The translations under genes and the position numbers were made by a program. A stretch of DNA of 64,000 bases, taken from positions 156,901,080 through 156,965,079 of the forward strand of contig BTPG01000003.1 of NCBI GenBank assembly GCA_036245525.1, in the 5' to 3' direction. Positions 1 to 9,299 of this stretch are shown here, piece by piece; position 1 is the stretch's first letter; every line of letters begins with the position of its first letter. The notes beneath the pieces were generated by a model. That model saw only the letters and a list, made by a program, of their open reading frames with translations. It ran no database searches and was not told where the DNA came from. This DNA is from Semisulcospira habei. Lineage: Eukaryota > Mollusca > Gastropoda > Semisulcospiridae.

Positions 1-227
1 ACCCCAAACAACTCGGGCCCATCCTTCGCTCTCCCCTTGCTCGACAGTGGAAGCTTGGTAAATTAAGATGATGATAGTTGTTAACCCCTCAATGCATGCA
101 GCTACCAGCTACAGTAAACAGTACCAGAGGCTGCATGTATAAGGAGGTTATACTATTACAGTGCGAGAGGTTGATTAGGAAAGAAAGAAAGGCTGCTGAT
201 TCCTGAATCACACAAGCCGAATGCGCC

Positions 228-316
228 AAAGGCCATCGGGCCGACATCGGCTGCTGTTGGCCTGTGCACCGCTGTGCGCAGGCTAACGGCGGGCGACGTC
301 GGCCCGATGGCCTTTG
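228..316. repeat. Inverted repeat hairpin (GGCCATCGGGCCGAC type)
   Basis: AAAGGCCATCGGGCCGAC at 228 is repeated inverted as GTCGGCCCGATGGCCTTT ending near 316, with a loop of about 45 bases. A related GGCCCGATGACCTTT segment occurs near 57400, so this is probably a dispersed repeat and not a local palindrome. Confidence 0.6.
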
Positions 317-544
317 AGCACTGGTGTATTGCTGTGAGGGTCAACGCAGATAGCCAGAAAATGTGGGTTCTCATCTGAGTAGTGGCATTGTACGGGTGCA
401 TTGTAGCTCTGCATTATACAATGATCCCTACTGTTGAAGCTCAAATCAACCAGCTAGTGCGCATCTTTGATCGCAAGAACCATAAAAATGACCAGTTACA
501 ATTTATGAAACGTTTACGTTGCAAATCAGAAAAATAATGACAAG

Positions 545-761
545 GTTAACTCATTCTGCTCGCGACACACCACAGCAAGATATGGCTCGACCATGATGGA
601 ATTCAAGGGTGGTGGCAGAATAGCTTGGCGCCTATAGGCGCCAAGCTATCCTGCCACCACCCTTGAACTATCATGGTCGATCTGTCTCCTGAATTGTGAT
701 GCAGTATTCAGAGGATAACTCCAAAATGTGAGTATTTCGTACCTCGGTGACAATGAGTTGA
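545..761. mobile_element. Hairpin MITE, family A (copy A1)
   Basis: The element begins GTTAACTCATT and ends AATGAGTTGA. Its centre is a long palindrome (about 592-684) whose arms read CAAGGGTGGTGGCAGAATAGCTTGGCGCC and its complement. This core recurs in at least ten other places. It has no coding capacity. It lies in a MOV10-like intron. Confidence 0.75.
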
Positions 762-857
762 GAGTGAAGTGACTGTAGAGTTTCACGTTAGTAAAGCTGT
801 TTGCGTAATGCCCCATGTTGACTGTTCTTGACGTATTATGATGTTTTCCATTTGCAG

Positions 858-1282
858 ATACGTCCCTAATGGAGCGCCTGATGCAGGATTTTGAGCCTTT
901 TAAGCGGCGGCCAAGACCTCAGAGTGGGGAGTACTATGACAGCCGGGTGCTGACCAAGCTGGTGAAAAATTACCGCTCGCATCCCGCCATCCTCAAACCC
1001 CCCAATGAGCTCTTCTATGAAGGGGAGCTGCTTCCTCACGCTGATGCGCTTCTCTCAGAAAGGATGTGTGGCTGGGACTCACTCCCTCGCCCAGATGTGC
1101 CGGTGATTTTCCATGCTGTTGTGGGTGAAGACATGCAGGAGCACAACTCGCCATCGTTCTACAATCCACAGGAGATCTCAGTACTGATGAACTACATCGA
1201 CAAGCTGGTCAACAAGCGCAGCCCCAAGGGCACCGTCATCAAGGAGGAGCACATTGGCATCATCACTCCATACAGGAAACAG
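858..1282 (+). CDS. MOV10: MOV10-type RNA helicase, exon a (partial gene)
   Basis: MOV10 proteins are SF1 (Upf1-like) 5'-3' RNA helicases acting in cytoplasmic RNA silencing and retroelement control. After a TTTGCAG acceptor the frame reads TSLMERLMQDF, then LTKLVKNYRSHPAIL (the motif IV area), NELFYEGEL, IIFHAV-like and SPSFYNPQE, ending IGIITPYRKQ at a CAG|GTTGGG donor, phase 0. This order matches the C-terminal RecA domain of MOV10 as known from vertebrates. MOV10 is preferred to MOV10L1 because later exons read FQGQER and AVTRAKALL. The ATG at 869 is internal; the gene continues left of the window. Walker A and B motifs are not in view. The introns on both sides are full of repeats. Confidence 0.9.
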
Positions 1283-1345
1283 GTTGGGAGATTTTGTTGT
1301 TGTTTTTGTTTGTTTGGGACAGTGGCTTCAGTTTTGGCTCGTGTG

Positions 1346-2000
1346 CAGTAGCAAAAGTGAGTCTATGTACTGGGCCACATCTTCTGGAGACTATTCAAGC
1401 CATTGTCTTCAAACTTGGCCTCAGGACACTTCGTTTCAAGACCTTTCTAAACATGCCAATTTCATTGACCTCCCTCAAAGGTCAAGGTCATAGGGTATCA
1501 AGAAATAGAAAAAAATTTGTCGTATTTTGACATAGAAAATTGTTCTCAAATACTGTTTTCAGTTTTCAGACCCAAACATAGAACATATATACTACCTGAT
1601 GATAAAACCGTCTTGTGTATTTTAATTTGGATGAAACTTTGAAAGGTCAAGAGGTTGGCAAATGTTTGAAAAATGCCTATACCAGTAATTTCACTTTATA
1701 TCAGCGTTTTTGCAAGCTTTTCAGTCAAATTAGGCATACAGTTAGGTGATGATGAAATCTTTCTATGCATACCAATTTGGCTGACCTCTCACAAAGGTCA
1801 AGGGTCACGAGAGGTTAAGACAAATGTGTGAAAACGGATTCAGCATGCACAAAAAGCTAACCCTTGTGCTAAGATGCTTGAATGCTTGGTCATTTCAATG
1901 ACGTTTTGAAAAGGTCAAGGACACAAAGGTCAGATTAATAAGGGCTTTGTCATTCTTGTTTTCTTGCTTATGTGCTATAGCAAAAGTGAGCCTATGTACC
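1346..2000 (+). repeat. Dispersed AAAGGTCAAGGTCA-like repeats
   Basis: Near 1480, 1645, 1795 and 1912 the intron repeats a core of AAAGGTCAAGG followed by GTCA or CACA. The phrase AGCAAAAGTGAG(T/C)CTATGTAC occurs at both ends of the block (about 1349 and 1979). More copies lie near 3375, 4098, 4250 and 5212. The spacing is irregular, so this is a decayed array or a set of related insertions. Confidence 0.5.
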
Positions 2001-3226
2001 GTAAAACTTCTAATTTTTTGTCCTTTTTCCCTGACGAAATTCCCGATTTTCCCAAAATGATGAAAAATTGGGGCAAAACAAAATACTGAAAGTCAGTGCC
2101 AAAATATTAGAGGCAAGACTGCTTGTGCCGAAAATTAGAGGAAAAACTTCCTGTGCCGAAAATTAGAGGAAAAGTAACACATATGAACACATAAAATGCA
2201 CACCTGTGAAAGCCTATGCTTCAATAGAAACATTGAATCAGTGTACCTTGGGCAAAACGTTAGATCGCACTGTTCTCTCAAAGGCTGGGGTTTTTAACCT
2301 CCTCATTGTATTTTCAAGCTTGCCTAACAGCGATACCCGATGGCCCACACCGCATAAGTTTGGCCTGACATTGAAAAGATTTCCCATCACAGTAGATCAA
2401 AGATCCCATGTACGCGGCTTAGGGATTAAACGAATCAAGGAAAAAGCATCTCAGATGCGGAAATTAGTACCGATTCCTTCCTAAGTCAGAAACAGGCCAA
2501 TATAAATATGTAAGTACCAGATCTGTGTGGATAATTGACATGTAAACAGACTTTGACACTAGCCCATCAATGCAATCCAGTTTCTCATCTAACCACCTGG
2601 CATGAACTTTGCGTAAGAGACATAGTTTCACTCCAGCCTTAGAAGTGGCAGGGGCCCATGAGAACTTGGCTTGCGCTGGCCGCAGGTGACTGCTGCATTT
2701 ATACATCTTCGGCTGAACTTGATACGTTGAGTGTTGGTGTATCCATACGATCCTATCAAGCCCAGCCAACTCAGCTCACAGCAAGTGAATAGTGAACCCC
2801 CCATCCACTCCCCCATTCAGATTAACCAAGTTGCCTATAAGAGTGGATGGCCACAATGCATGCCTACGGTTAATGCAGCGTACGAGGAAATATGAGGATC
2901 TATGTTTTGCAGATGGTACCCAGCAGGTTTACATAAGGCTTCGCATCACTCAAGCGTCGTGCGGTGGTTTAGACCAGTTACACCCACAGTAGCATAAAGC
3001 CGCGAAAGGTACGCAGTCATGGCAGCCGCTGCTTTGTCCTCACTGCCGGCTGCAATGAGAATTTTTAACTTCCAATTGCCGAAAATTTCCTCTAATTGCC
3101 GAAAATAGATTTCAATCAAATTGCCAAAAACTTAGATCAATGCCGAAAATCAACTTTTAAATTTTTAGACAGATGCTGAAAATTTGGAGCAAAACAAGAA
3201 AAGCCCCAAAAATAGAAGTTTTACAG
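1999..3226. mobile_element. Non-autonomous DNA transposon with TA target duplication
   Basis: The left end CCGTAAAACTTCTA (from 1999) and the right end TAGAAGTTTTACAG (to 3226) are inverted copies. Each is flanked by TA (1997-1998 and 3227-3228). The interior repeats GTGCCGAAAATTAGAGG near 2100-2170 and the complementary CTCTAATTGCCGAAAAT near 3070-3130. No transposase is visible. The TA duplication suggests a Tc1/mariner-like mobiliser, which is inference. Confidence 0.6.
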
Positions 3227-3552
3227 TAATGGACAGGAAGGGGGAATGAATATGCAAAACCTGCATAAGTTTGAAGAAGAAGAAACAAACCCTTGACTTT
3301 CATTGGTGCCAAAGCCAACCCATTTTTTTTATGTTAAGACACTTAAACACTGCACATTTCAGAGACCTGTTGGAAGGTCAAGGCCACAAGGGTCAGATTA
3401 ATTGTGGATCAGTGACGCATGTTAGCCATAAGGGCTTTGCTTTTCTTGTTTGCTATATTTTGTCTGTTAGTGTTAACCCCTTGGTGCGTGAAACTGGTGG
3501 TGGGACATTTTTTCTGCTGACACCCAGTAGGAGTGGCTGCACGCTGAACGAG

Positions 3553-3765
3553 GTTAACCCATTCAGCCCTGACGCACTACAGCAGGAGATGGGTTGACTG
3601 TGATAATTCAAGGGTAGTGCCAGATTAGCTTGGCGCCTATCGACGCCAAGCTAATCTGGCACTGCTCTTGCATTATCATGGTCAATCCATCTCCTGCAAC
3701 TCATCAATAGTCATTAGATGACGCCTCCAAAATTTGGGAAATACTTGTCGGGCTGAATGAGTTAA
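3553..3765. mobile_element. Hairpin MITE, family A (copy A2)
   Basis: The ends are GTTAACCCATTCAGCCC and GGGCTGAATGAGTTAAG, so the terminal inverted repeats are bounded by TTAA on both sides. The inner palindrome has the TAGTGCCAGATTAGCTTGGCGCC core. This is one of the best-preserved copies and serves as a type example of the family. Confidence 0.85.
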
Positions 3766-3860
3766 GCACTTGTTGCCTCTTTTTACATGTGACTCACATG
3801 TAATAGCACAAATGCTAATGTATACATGGTCAGTGATGTGTCCATCCGTAGTCATAAACA

Positions 3861-3995
3861 TTAACCCATTTAGCGCCAACCTTATCTGGCACTACCCTGG
3901 AATTATCATGGTCGAACCTCTCTTCTGCGGTTGGTACATAATAGTTTGATGACTCCTCCAAAACTTTGAAAATACAGCCGTGGTGTTAAGAGGGT
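3861..3995. mobile_element. Hairpin MITE, family A, internally deleted (copy A3)
   Basis: The element starts TTAACCCATTTAGC and jumps straight to the distal arm (TTATCTGGCACTACCC), continuing through ATCATGGTCGA and GACTCCTCCAAAA to GGTGTTAAGAGGG. The left arm of the core palindrome is missing, as expected from deletion at a hairpin. Confidence 0.6.
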
Positions 3996-4394
3996 CAACG
4001 TTGGAATTTCTTGAAGACTTAAAACTTCAAACTTGATGCAAGGATACTATAATGCAAAGATCTTTTTAAACATACCAATTTAAGTGACCTCTCTCAAAGG
4101 TCAGGCATATGAGGTCAGTACATAGGTTAAACAAGCATATTTTGACAGAAGTTGTGTATTCTCAAATACCATTTTGAACGTCGAAGTCAAAGTTGGTACC
4201 TGATGATAACACCTTTCAGTGTGTACCAGTTTCGGCAACCCTTCTGAAAAGTCAAGGGTCACAGGAGGTAATGTGGTGGAAATGTCTATTTTGTGACAGA
4301 ATTTTAGTTTTAAGAGCAATTTACTTTAGCAATGTTTTAAAATGAATTTTTTTTTTAATAAGGTGGTTGATGATAAGACCATTTTATGCATACT

Positions 4395-4962
4395 CAGGCA
4401 TGGGAATTGTCCGCCTAAAGGCAAATTTCCGCCGAAATGATTTGCTCAGCCGCCAAAAAAAAAAAATTGTCCGCCGAAAAAAAAAATTGGGGTGCAAAAA
4501 GTAACTGAGCACCGGTCATTATACACTGCGAGGCCGCATTGGTTCAAGTGATATGCCGCCCGCTAGAGTTACGCGTCACCTATTGTGGCTTTAACGCAGT
4601 CGTTACTTTACCGTGCAAGCGGGCAATACAACACTGAACGCACCGTTTTCATGCTCGCTTACCGTCTCGCGCACTGTACGTGTGGGGAAAATGGCGGCAT
4701 CACGAGTTGTTGAAAATTGAAAATGGCGGTGAGAAAGGATATCGTTTTCAAGACAGAGTGCTATTTAGTGTGCACCTGATCATGATCCGGTAAGCAACAA
4801 CCCACCCCTACCCCCGTCCCCCGTCGTTTGATTTTTTGGCCGCTGAAATAAAGGACCACGCTACTCCCCCCCCCCCCCCCCCCCCCCTTTTTTTTGGTCG
4901 CTGGAATGAAGGATCACGCTGGAAATTTCAGACTTTTTTCACTTTTCTAATTCCCATGCCTG
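4395..4962. mobile_element. TIR element with CAGGCATGGGAATT ends
   Basis: CAGGCATGGGAATT begins at 4395 and its exact complement AATTCCCATGCCTG ends at 4962. ATACT lies immediately outside both ends (4390-4394 and 4963-4967), a clean 5-bp direct repeat. The interior has ATTGTCCGCC and CCGCCAAA motifs, a purine-rich tract and a 22-base C run. No transposase frame was found, so this is a non-autonomous element of unassigned superfamily. Confidence 0.7.
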
Positions 4963-4990
4963 ATACTACTTAGTTAACTTAGATTAAAAG

Positions 4991-5082
4991 TTAACCCTTT
5001 GGCTGTCAGCAGCAGTTTTTGTTGTGATAATTCCTGCAGAAATCATTGTGACAAAAATTGCTACTGACAGCCAAAGGTTTAA
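4991..5082. mobile_element. Hairpin MITE, family B (copy B1)
   Basis: A palindrome of about 92 bases runs from TTAACCCTTTGGCTGTCAG to CTGACAGCCAAAGG-TTTAA, with ATTCCTGCAGAAAT at its centre. The same outer arm (CTTTGxxTGTCxGTAGCxxTTTTxGTC) recurs in at least seven other copies in this window. Confidence 0.75.
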
Positions 5083-5375
5083 AGATCAAGAAAAGCCAAT
5101 AAATGTGAAAAATGCACATGTATGACGAAAGTTAGGATTTCACAGGTACTATGGCCAAATGTGTAATTATTGCACTTTAACACTTGTTCATTTGATTGAC
5201 CTTTTGAAAAGGCTAAGGTCACAAAAGGTCAGAGAAACAATGTGAATCGATTAGTCTTACCTGTGAGCCCTGAAGGCTTTGCCATTCTTGTTCTGTGCTG
5301 GTCTGTGATTTTGGACCTTGTGGTTGTTCCACTATCCATCTGACTGATCCGCCTCTGTATTTCCTGTTTCTACAG

Positions 5376-5552
5376 GTTCAGAAGATCCGCACAGAGCTGA
5401 AGAAGAAAAAGATTGAGAACCTGAAGGTGGGGTCCGTGGAGGAGTTCCAGGGTCAGGAGCGCCTCATCATCATCATCTCCGCTGTGCGCAGCCAGCCCTC
5501 CTTCCTGCAGACAGACATGAAGTTCGGCCTCGGCTTCCTCACCAACCACAAG
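5376..5552 (+). CDS. MOV10: MOV10-type RNA helicase, exon b (motifs V region)
   Basis: A TTTCTACAG acceptor precedes VQKIRTEL. The frame then reads LKVGSVEEFQGQERL, the diagnostic SF1 motif V signature of Upf1-like helicases, followed by IIIISAVRSQPSF and FGLGFLTNHK. The exon is 177 nt (59 codons), phase 0 at both ends, with donor AAG|GTTCGT. It joins exon a in frame (YRKQ-VQKIR), as in known MOV10 proteins. No frame break is seen. Confidence 0.9.
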
Positions 5553-5556
5553 GTTC

Positions 5557-5725
5557 GTTAACCCCTTCACTGACTGTGACCATGAATGTTTGTGTTTTAT
5601 GCAGGGGAGTTTTGTGTTGTTTACCCCCTTCACTGCCGCTAATGATACCACTTGATGGCAGAGATGTGTGGTTTACGTTTTGCTTTCCAGCTCGTGGTAT
5701 TGTCAATAGTGGTCAAGGGGTTAAC
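5557..5725. mobile_element. TTAA-flanked repeat with CCCCTTCACTG ends
   Basis: It starts GTTAACCCCTTCACTGACTG just inside the intron and ends GTGGTCAAGGGGTTAA. A second CCCCTTCACTGCCG lies in the middle, so two short elements may be joined. The terminal TTAA is shared with the family A hairpin that follows. The same CCCCTTCACTG terminus occurs at 17441-17692. Confidence 0.5.
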
Positions 5726-5797
5726 CCATTTAGCCCCGGGACCTGCTGCAGGAGATGGCTTGATCATGATAATTGAAGTGTAGTGCCAGGTGAGCTT
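5722..5797. mobile_element. Left half of a family A hairpin MITE (copy A4)
   Basis: TTAACCCATTTAGCCCCGGGACC leads into CAGGAGATGGCTTGATCATGATAATT and TAGTGCCAGGTGAGCTTAGG, then stops. The matching right half begins at 12672. The D2 retrotransposon lies between, so D2 inserted in this MITE. The distal core arm is missing, so some sequence was lost later. Confidence 0.75.
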
Positions 5798-6010
5798 AGG
5801 AGTGCAGTGTACAGTTGAGCGGACCTCTGTGAGGAAGGCTCATTGCCGGCAAACTCCCGGCGGGAGTAAGCAGGCTTAACTGTGTGTAAGGCCGCCGTAT
5901 CTGCAGTGCGTTGTAGGACGTCCATAGTCTCAGTATCCGTGGTGCAGGGCATAGTCGAGTGGACCTTGAAGAGGAGACTCGCTGTAAGGCGTCCAAGCCA
6001 TAGGATCTGC
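5798..6010 (-). repeat. Misplaced gag-type repeat units at the truncated end of D2
   Basis: Phrases such as GAGCGGACCTCTGTGAGGAA and AGGCTCATTGCCGG recur here two to three times. They match the repeats at 11335-11695 (GAGCGGACCTCAGTGAGGAA). In an intact element those repeats lie in gag, far from the reverse transcriptase end, so the sequence order is rearranged. Confidence 0.6.
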
Positions 6011-6950
6011 AGCACGGGAAGCAGTCGAGCGGACCTTCACGGTGGCCTCCGACATCCAGAAGCAAGGGAGTAACTGGTACCGGAACGGTGAACCCGCCGG
6101 ACGACGGAAGCCAGTGGGGAAGGAGATGCAGCTGGAGATTCAAGGAGTCAGACGACCGAGCGGCAGGGAACCGCCGCTGCATTCCTCAGACCGAGGAGCT
6201 GGAGCCAACTCTGGAGGGAACAGCAGCTTCTTGGTCCCGCTGGCAGGCCCGGACGGCCAGCGTCTGTCGGAAATACCAAGCTGAGGTGTCCAAACTGGCG
6301 GGAAAGTGTGAGGTCCGCATAGGCAGCGTTGACCCGGAAGCCGAGCTGCGTCCACCACGGGAGTAGAGACTCCCTGTCCGTCACTAGCGTGGCGTCCGAG
6401 TGGTTCATCAGAAGGAGGTCGTCTAATAGTTCGCTGTCGGACTGGAGGACGACCGTCTGGCTTTGGCAAGATGGCGCCCAAGATGCGGATGAAGACCCAA
6501 GGGCTGAGGTTGAGGCCGACGGGGAGAGGCGGAAACTGGTAAACCACGCCGATGAAGGCGAAGTGCAGGCACCGTCTAGAATCAGGGCGCATGGAGACAT
6601 GAAGATACCCGTCGGACAGCTCCCAACCAACGGTGAAATTCCTGGCCTGCACGGCAGCCTTGAGGGCCCTGCTGTCTCCATGCGAAAATCCGGGGCAGCG
6701 AAGTATCTGTCAGTGCCGAGAGCTAGATGACAGGTCGCCACTTAACTCCCGGCTCAGGAACCACGCAGAGGCGGCTGTAGAAGGCTGGGGAATCGTGACG
6801 CAAGACTACCCGCGAGGTGGGCATCTGCAGTAGCGGTGACCTCGCCACGAAGGGCGTCGGCTAGGGCTGATTGGCAGCTCGGTTTACCAGGTAGAGCATC
6901 GCAGCAGCAGCAGAGAAAGAACGGTGATCGGCCGACGGCAGGGGCACGGG
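6006..6950 (-). pseudogene. D2 reverse transcriptase remnant
   Basis: Two overlapping minus-strand frames together carry the DIRS-type reverse transcriptase: DGYLHVSMRPDSRR and HFAFIGVVYQFPPLPVGLNL (shared by D1 and D3), SPWVFIRILGA, ELLDDLLLMN as the catalytic YxDD-type motif, and WLQLLGL. The frame changes several times, so no protein can be made. Upstream (6754-7017) the ALRGEVTATADAH segment matches the start of the domain in D3. Confidence 0.8.
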
Positions 6951-7039
6951 TGGGAGCCCGGGGGCGAGAGGCGGGGGGAAGGGAGGAGGGTCTGCCGGAC
7001 CGCAGGGCACGACCCACAGCCTAGTGGGCTGCTTGCAAG

Positions 7040-7597
7040 TGGGGAGGAGTGCTGCTTCCGGGCCAGACGTTCTTGCTTGCTTCCGTCACTGACTGCCAGG
7101 CAGGGCCGAAGAGGAGTGATGCGCTGTCCGACTAGCTGTCACTGCAAGAGTGAGGTCTCCCAACAGGGGCGAAAAGGACTGGTGCCAGGCGTCCTCGATG
7201 CGACGGACGAACGCTTGAGTCAGACGCTCCCAGAAACCCGAGCAAGCCAAGGTGTTGCGAACCTGGGACGCCGTCATGTCCAAGCGGGGGAACGTTACGC
7301 CGTACTTGTCCTGTTCCGCCTGTCAACAGAAGCGTCGGAAGATCCCCCTCGGGAAGGGGACTGGAGAAAACCTGGGAAGTCCTGCATACCAGTCCTGACG
7401 GAAGGCGATGTCCAGGCCAGCCGGTCACTTACTGTCAGAGAAGACGACGACCTCGCGCAAGGAGCGCTGTAGCGGATGTGCAGACAAGTCGTCGGGAAGA
7501 TCCGAAAAACCCGGGGGCCGGGGAGGCGGCGTCATCCTCTTGCCTTGACAGTCGGCGTCGACAAAGGCTGAGATCTTCCTCTTAAGGGGGTAGGGGG
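7040..7597 (-). pseudogene. D2 gag remnant, C-terminal side of the LINE insertion
   Basis: The minus-strand frames read KRKISAFVDADCQGKR, PPGFSDLPDDLSAH and SLREVVVFSDSK, then TQAFVRRIEDAWHQ and SPLLGDLTLAV. These align block by block with D3 gag (STFVDAEL, PPGFRDIRDALSAH, VRRVEEAW). The break at 7598 continues exactly at 10821, which shows one gag region split by the LINE. Confidence 0.8.
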
Positions 7598-7607
7598 GCC
7601 GGCCTCG
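7598..7607. repeat. Left target-site duplication of LINE copy 1
   Basis: GCCGGCCTCG occurs here and again at 10812-10821, directly flanking the LINE. Gag homology resumes across the pair. Confidence 0.8.
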
Positions 7608-7955
7608 CCTCGCGCTGGGACCATATGGCGTTGAGGCGCATCCCCTGGGTGATGGATAGGTGGTCCTTCGCGAGAGGGGTGCACCGAATGAAATAAGGTG
7701 CCGTGAACCAACATGGTCTAAGGGAAGGAGACCTCGACAGAAAACCCCTGGTCCTCCTAGTAAGGGGTTTGGGCGTGGGGGTAGCTTCCCCACCCTGCAA
7801 ATAAAGAAATAGCTATAAAAACGCCGACGAAAAGACAAACAGCAATCCCTTTTCCTGTAGTTGGAAGGTTCTTCTACCAGAAGATTTATGACATCGTGTG
7901 GTGAAAGTCGGAAGCCACAGGACCGAGCCGCCTCTCCCTATCCAGCGACACAATC

Positions 7956-8700
7956 ATGGGCACATGGAATGTCAAGACCATGTACCAGAGTGGGAAGTCC
8001 AACCGGATAGCAGCAGAAATGCAAAAGTACAACCTTTCCCTGCTAGGTATCAGTGAAGCCAGATGGACACAGTCTGGCCAGAAAAGGCTGTTAAGTGAGG
8101 AGATGATTCTGTATTCAGGTCATGAAGAGGAGAATGCCCCCCATACAGAAGGAGTAGCATTCATGCTGTCACCAGCGGCACAGAGAGATTGGCTGGGAAC
8201 CTCTTGGGCCAAGAATTATCACAGCAGCCTTTTAAACTAGGAGAAAGATCAAGTTAAACATCATCCAGTGTTATGCGCCCACCAATGACAGTGACGAGGA
8301 AGAGAAACAAGAGTTCTACGACCGACTCCAGAGTGCTGCTGACAAATGTGCGGAGCGAGACATCACCATCGTCATGGGTGATTTTAATGCCAAAATAGGG
8401 GAGGACAACACTGGATACGAAGAGGTGATGGGGAGACAGGGACTAGGGGAGATGAGTGAGAACGCGGTGAGGTTCGTAGACTTTCGTGCTCTAAACAGAC
8501 TTGTCATTGGAGGCAGCATCTTCGCACACAGAAGAATACACAAAGCAACGTGGGTCTCACCTGACCATACTACAGAGAACCAAATAGACCATATCTGCAT
8601 TAGCAAGAAATTTAGAAGATCCCTTCAAGATGTTCGAGTGAGGAGGGGAGCAGATGTCGCCTCAGACCATCATCTGCTTACCTTAAGAATAAAGCTCTGA
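7956..8700 (+). pseudogene. LINE copy 1 endonuclease domain (broken)
   Basis: The frame opens MGTWNVKTMYQSGKSN, with LLGISEARWTQSGQ, then after a break near 8237 continues with YAPTNDSDEE, MGDFNAKIGEDN and finally QIDHICISKKFRR and ADVASDHHLL. These are the conserved blocks of the exonuclease-endonuclease-phosphatase fold that nicks target DNA: WNV, E in SEARW, GDFNAK, and SDHHLL with its catalytic DH pair. One frameshift splits it, so the copy is inactive. Confidence 0.85.
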
Positions 8701-8711
8701 GAGAGACTGGA

Positions 8712-9098
8712 GTGAGAGAAGAGTTCAAACTGGTGTTGTCCAACCGGTTTCAAGCACTACAGGAGCTAGTAAATGAAGAGGAGGCCGTCACGACAGAGCA
8801 GCAGTGGAAGGCAGTTAGAGAGGCACTGAACTCAACCTGCAAAGACACTGTGGGGTTCAAGAAACACCATCACAAGGACTGGCTGTCGGCACAGACCTTG
8901 AAGAAGATAGAAGTGAGGAAGCAGAAAAAAACAGTTGTCAACAACAGTCACACAAGAGCGGCCAAAGCAAGGGCACATGAGGAATACTCGAAAGCCAACC
9001 GCGAGATGAAGCGGAGTATCAGGGCATACAAGAGAGCCTACACAGATGGCCTAGCAGCTAAGGCAGAAAAGGCAGCAGGCAGCTGCAACCTGAAATAG
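8712..9098 (+). pseudogene. LINE copy 1 linker region, ending at a premature stop
   Basis: A lysine- and alanine-rich region (VRKQKKTVVNNSHTRAA, EYSKANREMKRSIRAY) links endonuclease and reverse transcriptase. It ends at TAG (9096-9098) where copy 2 reads CAG in the KQLYDITRR block, so the stop is a point mutation. The open frame resumes directly after it. Confidence 0.75.
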
Positions 9099-9299
9099 CT
9101 CTACGACATTACCAGAAGATTGTCAGACAAGTATGGCCATACAGAAAGAACAGTAAAAGACAAAGAAGGCAAGCCTATTGCGGACAGAGCAGACCAACTT
9201 GACAGATGGGCCGAGTGTTTTGAAGAGTTACTGAACAGGCCCACCCCACCCAACCCCCCCAGACATCCAGCCAGCAGAGTCTGACCTACTCATCAGCTG

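Larger units (their letters stand above)
1..857 (+). other. Intron of the MOV10-like gene (upstream part)
   Basis: No exon is visible here. The stretch ends in a TTTGCAG acceptor directly before the first recognised helicase exon, so it is the 3' part of an intron of the gene that enters from the left. It contains two hairpin repeats, listed separately at 228-316 and 545-761, and otherwise plain sequence. Confidence 0.7.
1283..5375 (+). other. MOV10-like intron packed with repeats
   Basis: This 4.1-kb intron separates ITPYRKQ from VQKIRTEL. It holds dispersed AAAGGTCAAGGTCA-like motifs, two TIR elements (1999-3226 and 4395-4962), three hairpin MITEs (3553-3765, 3861-3995, 4991-5082) and a 22-base C tract at 4866-4887. 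No coding exon was recognised inside it. Confidence 0.75.

Noticed and set aside
5370..5651. Minus-strand frame opposite exon b
   Set aside because: It is antisense to the VGSVEEFQGQER exon and lacks any recognisable motif.
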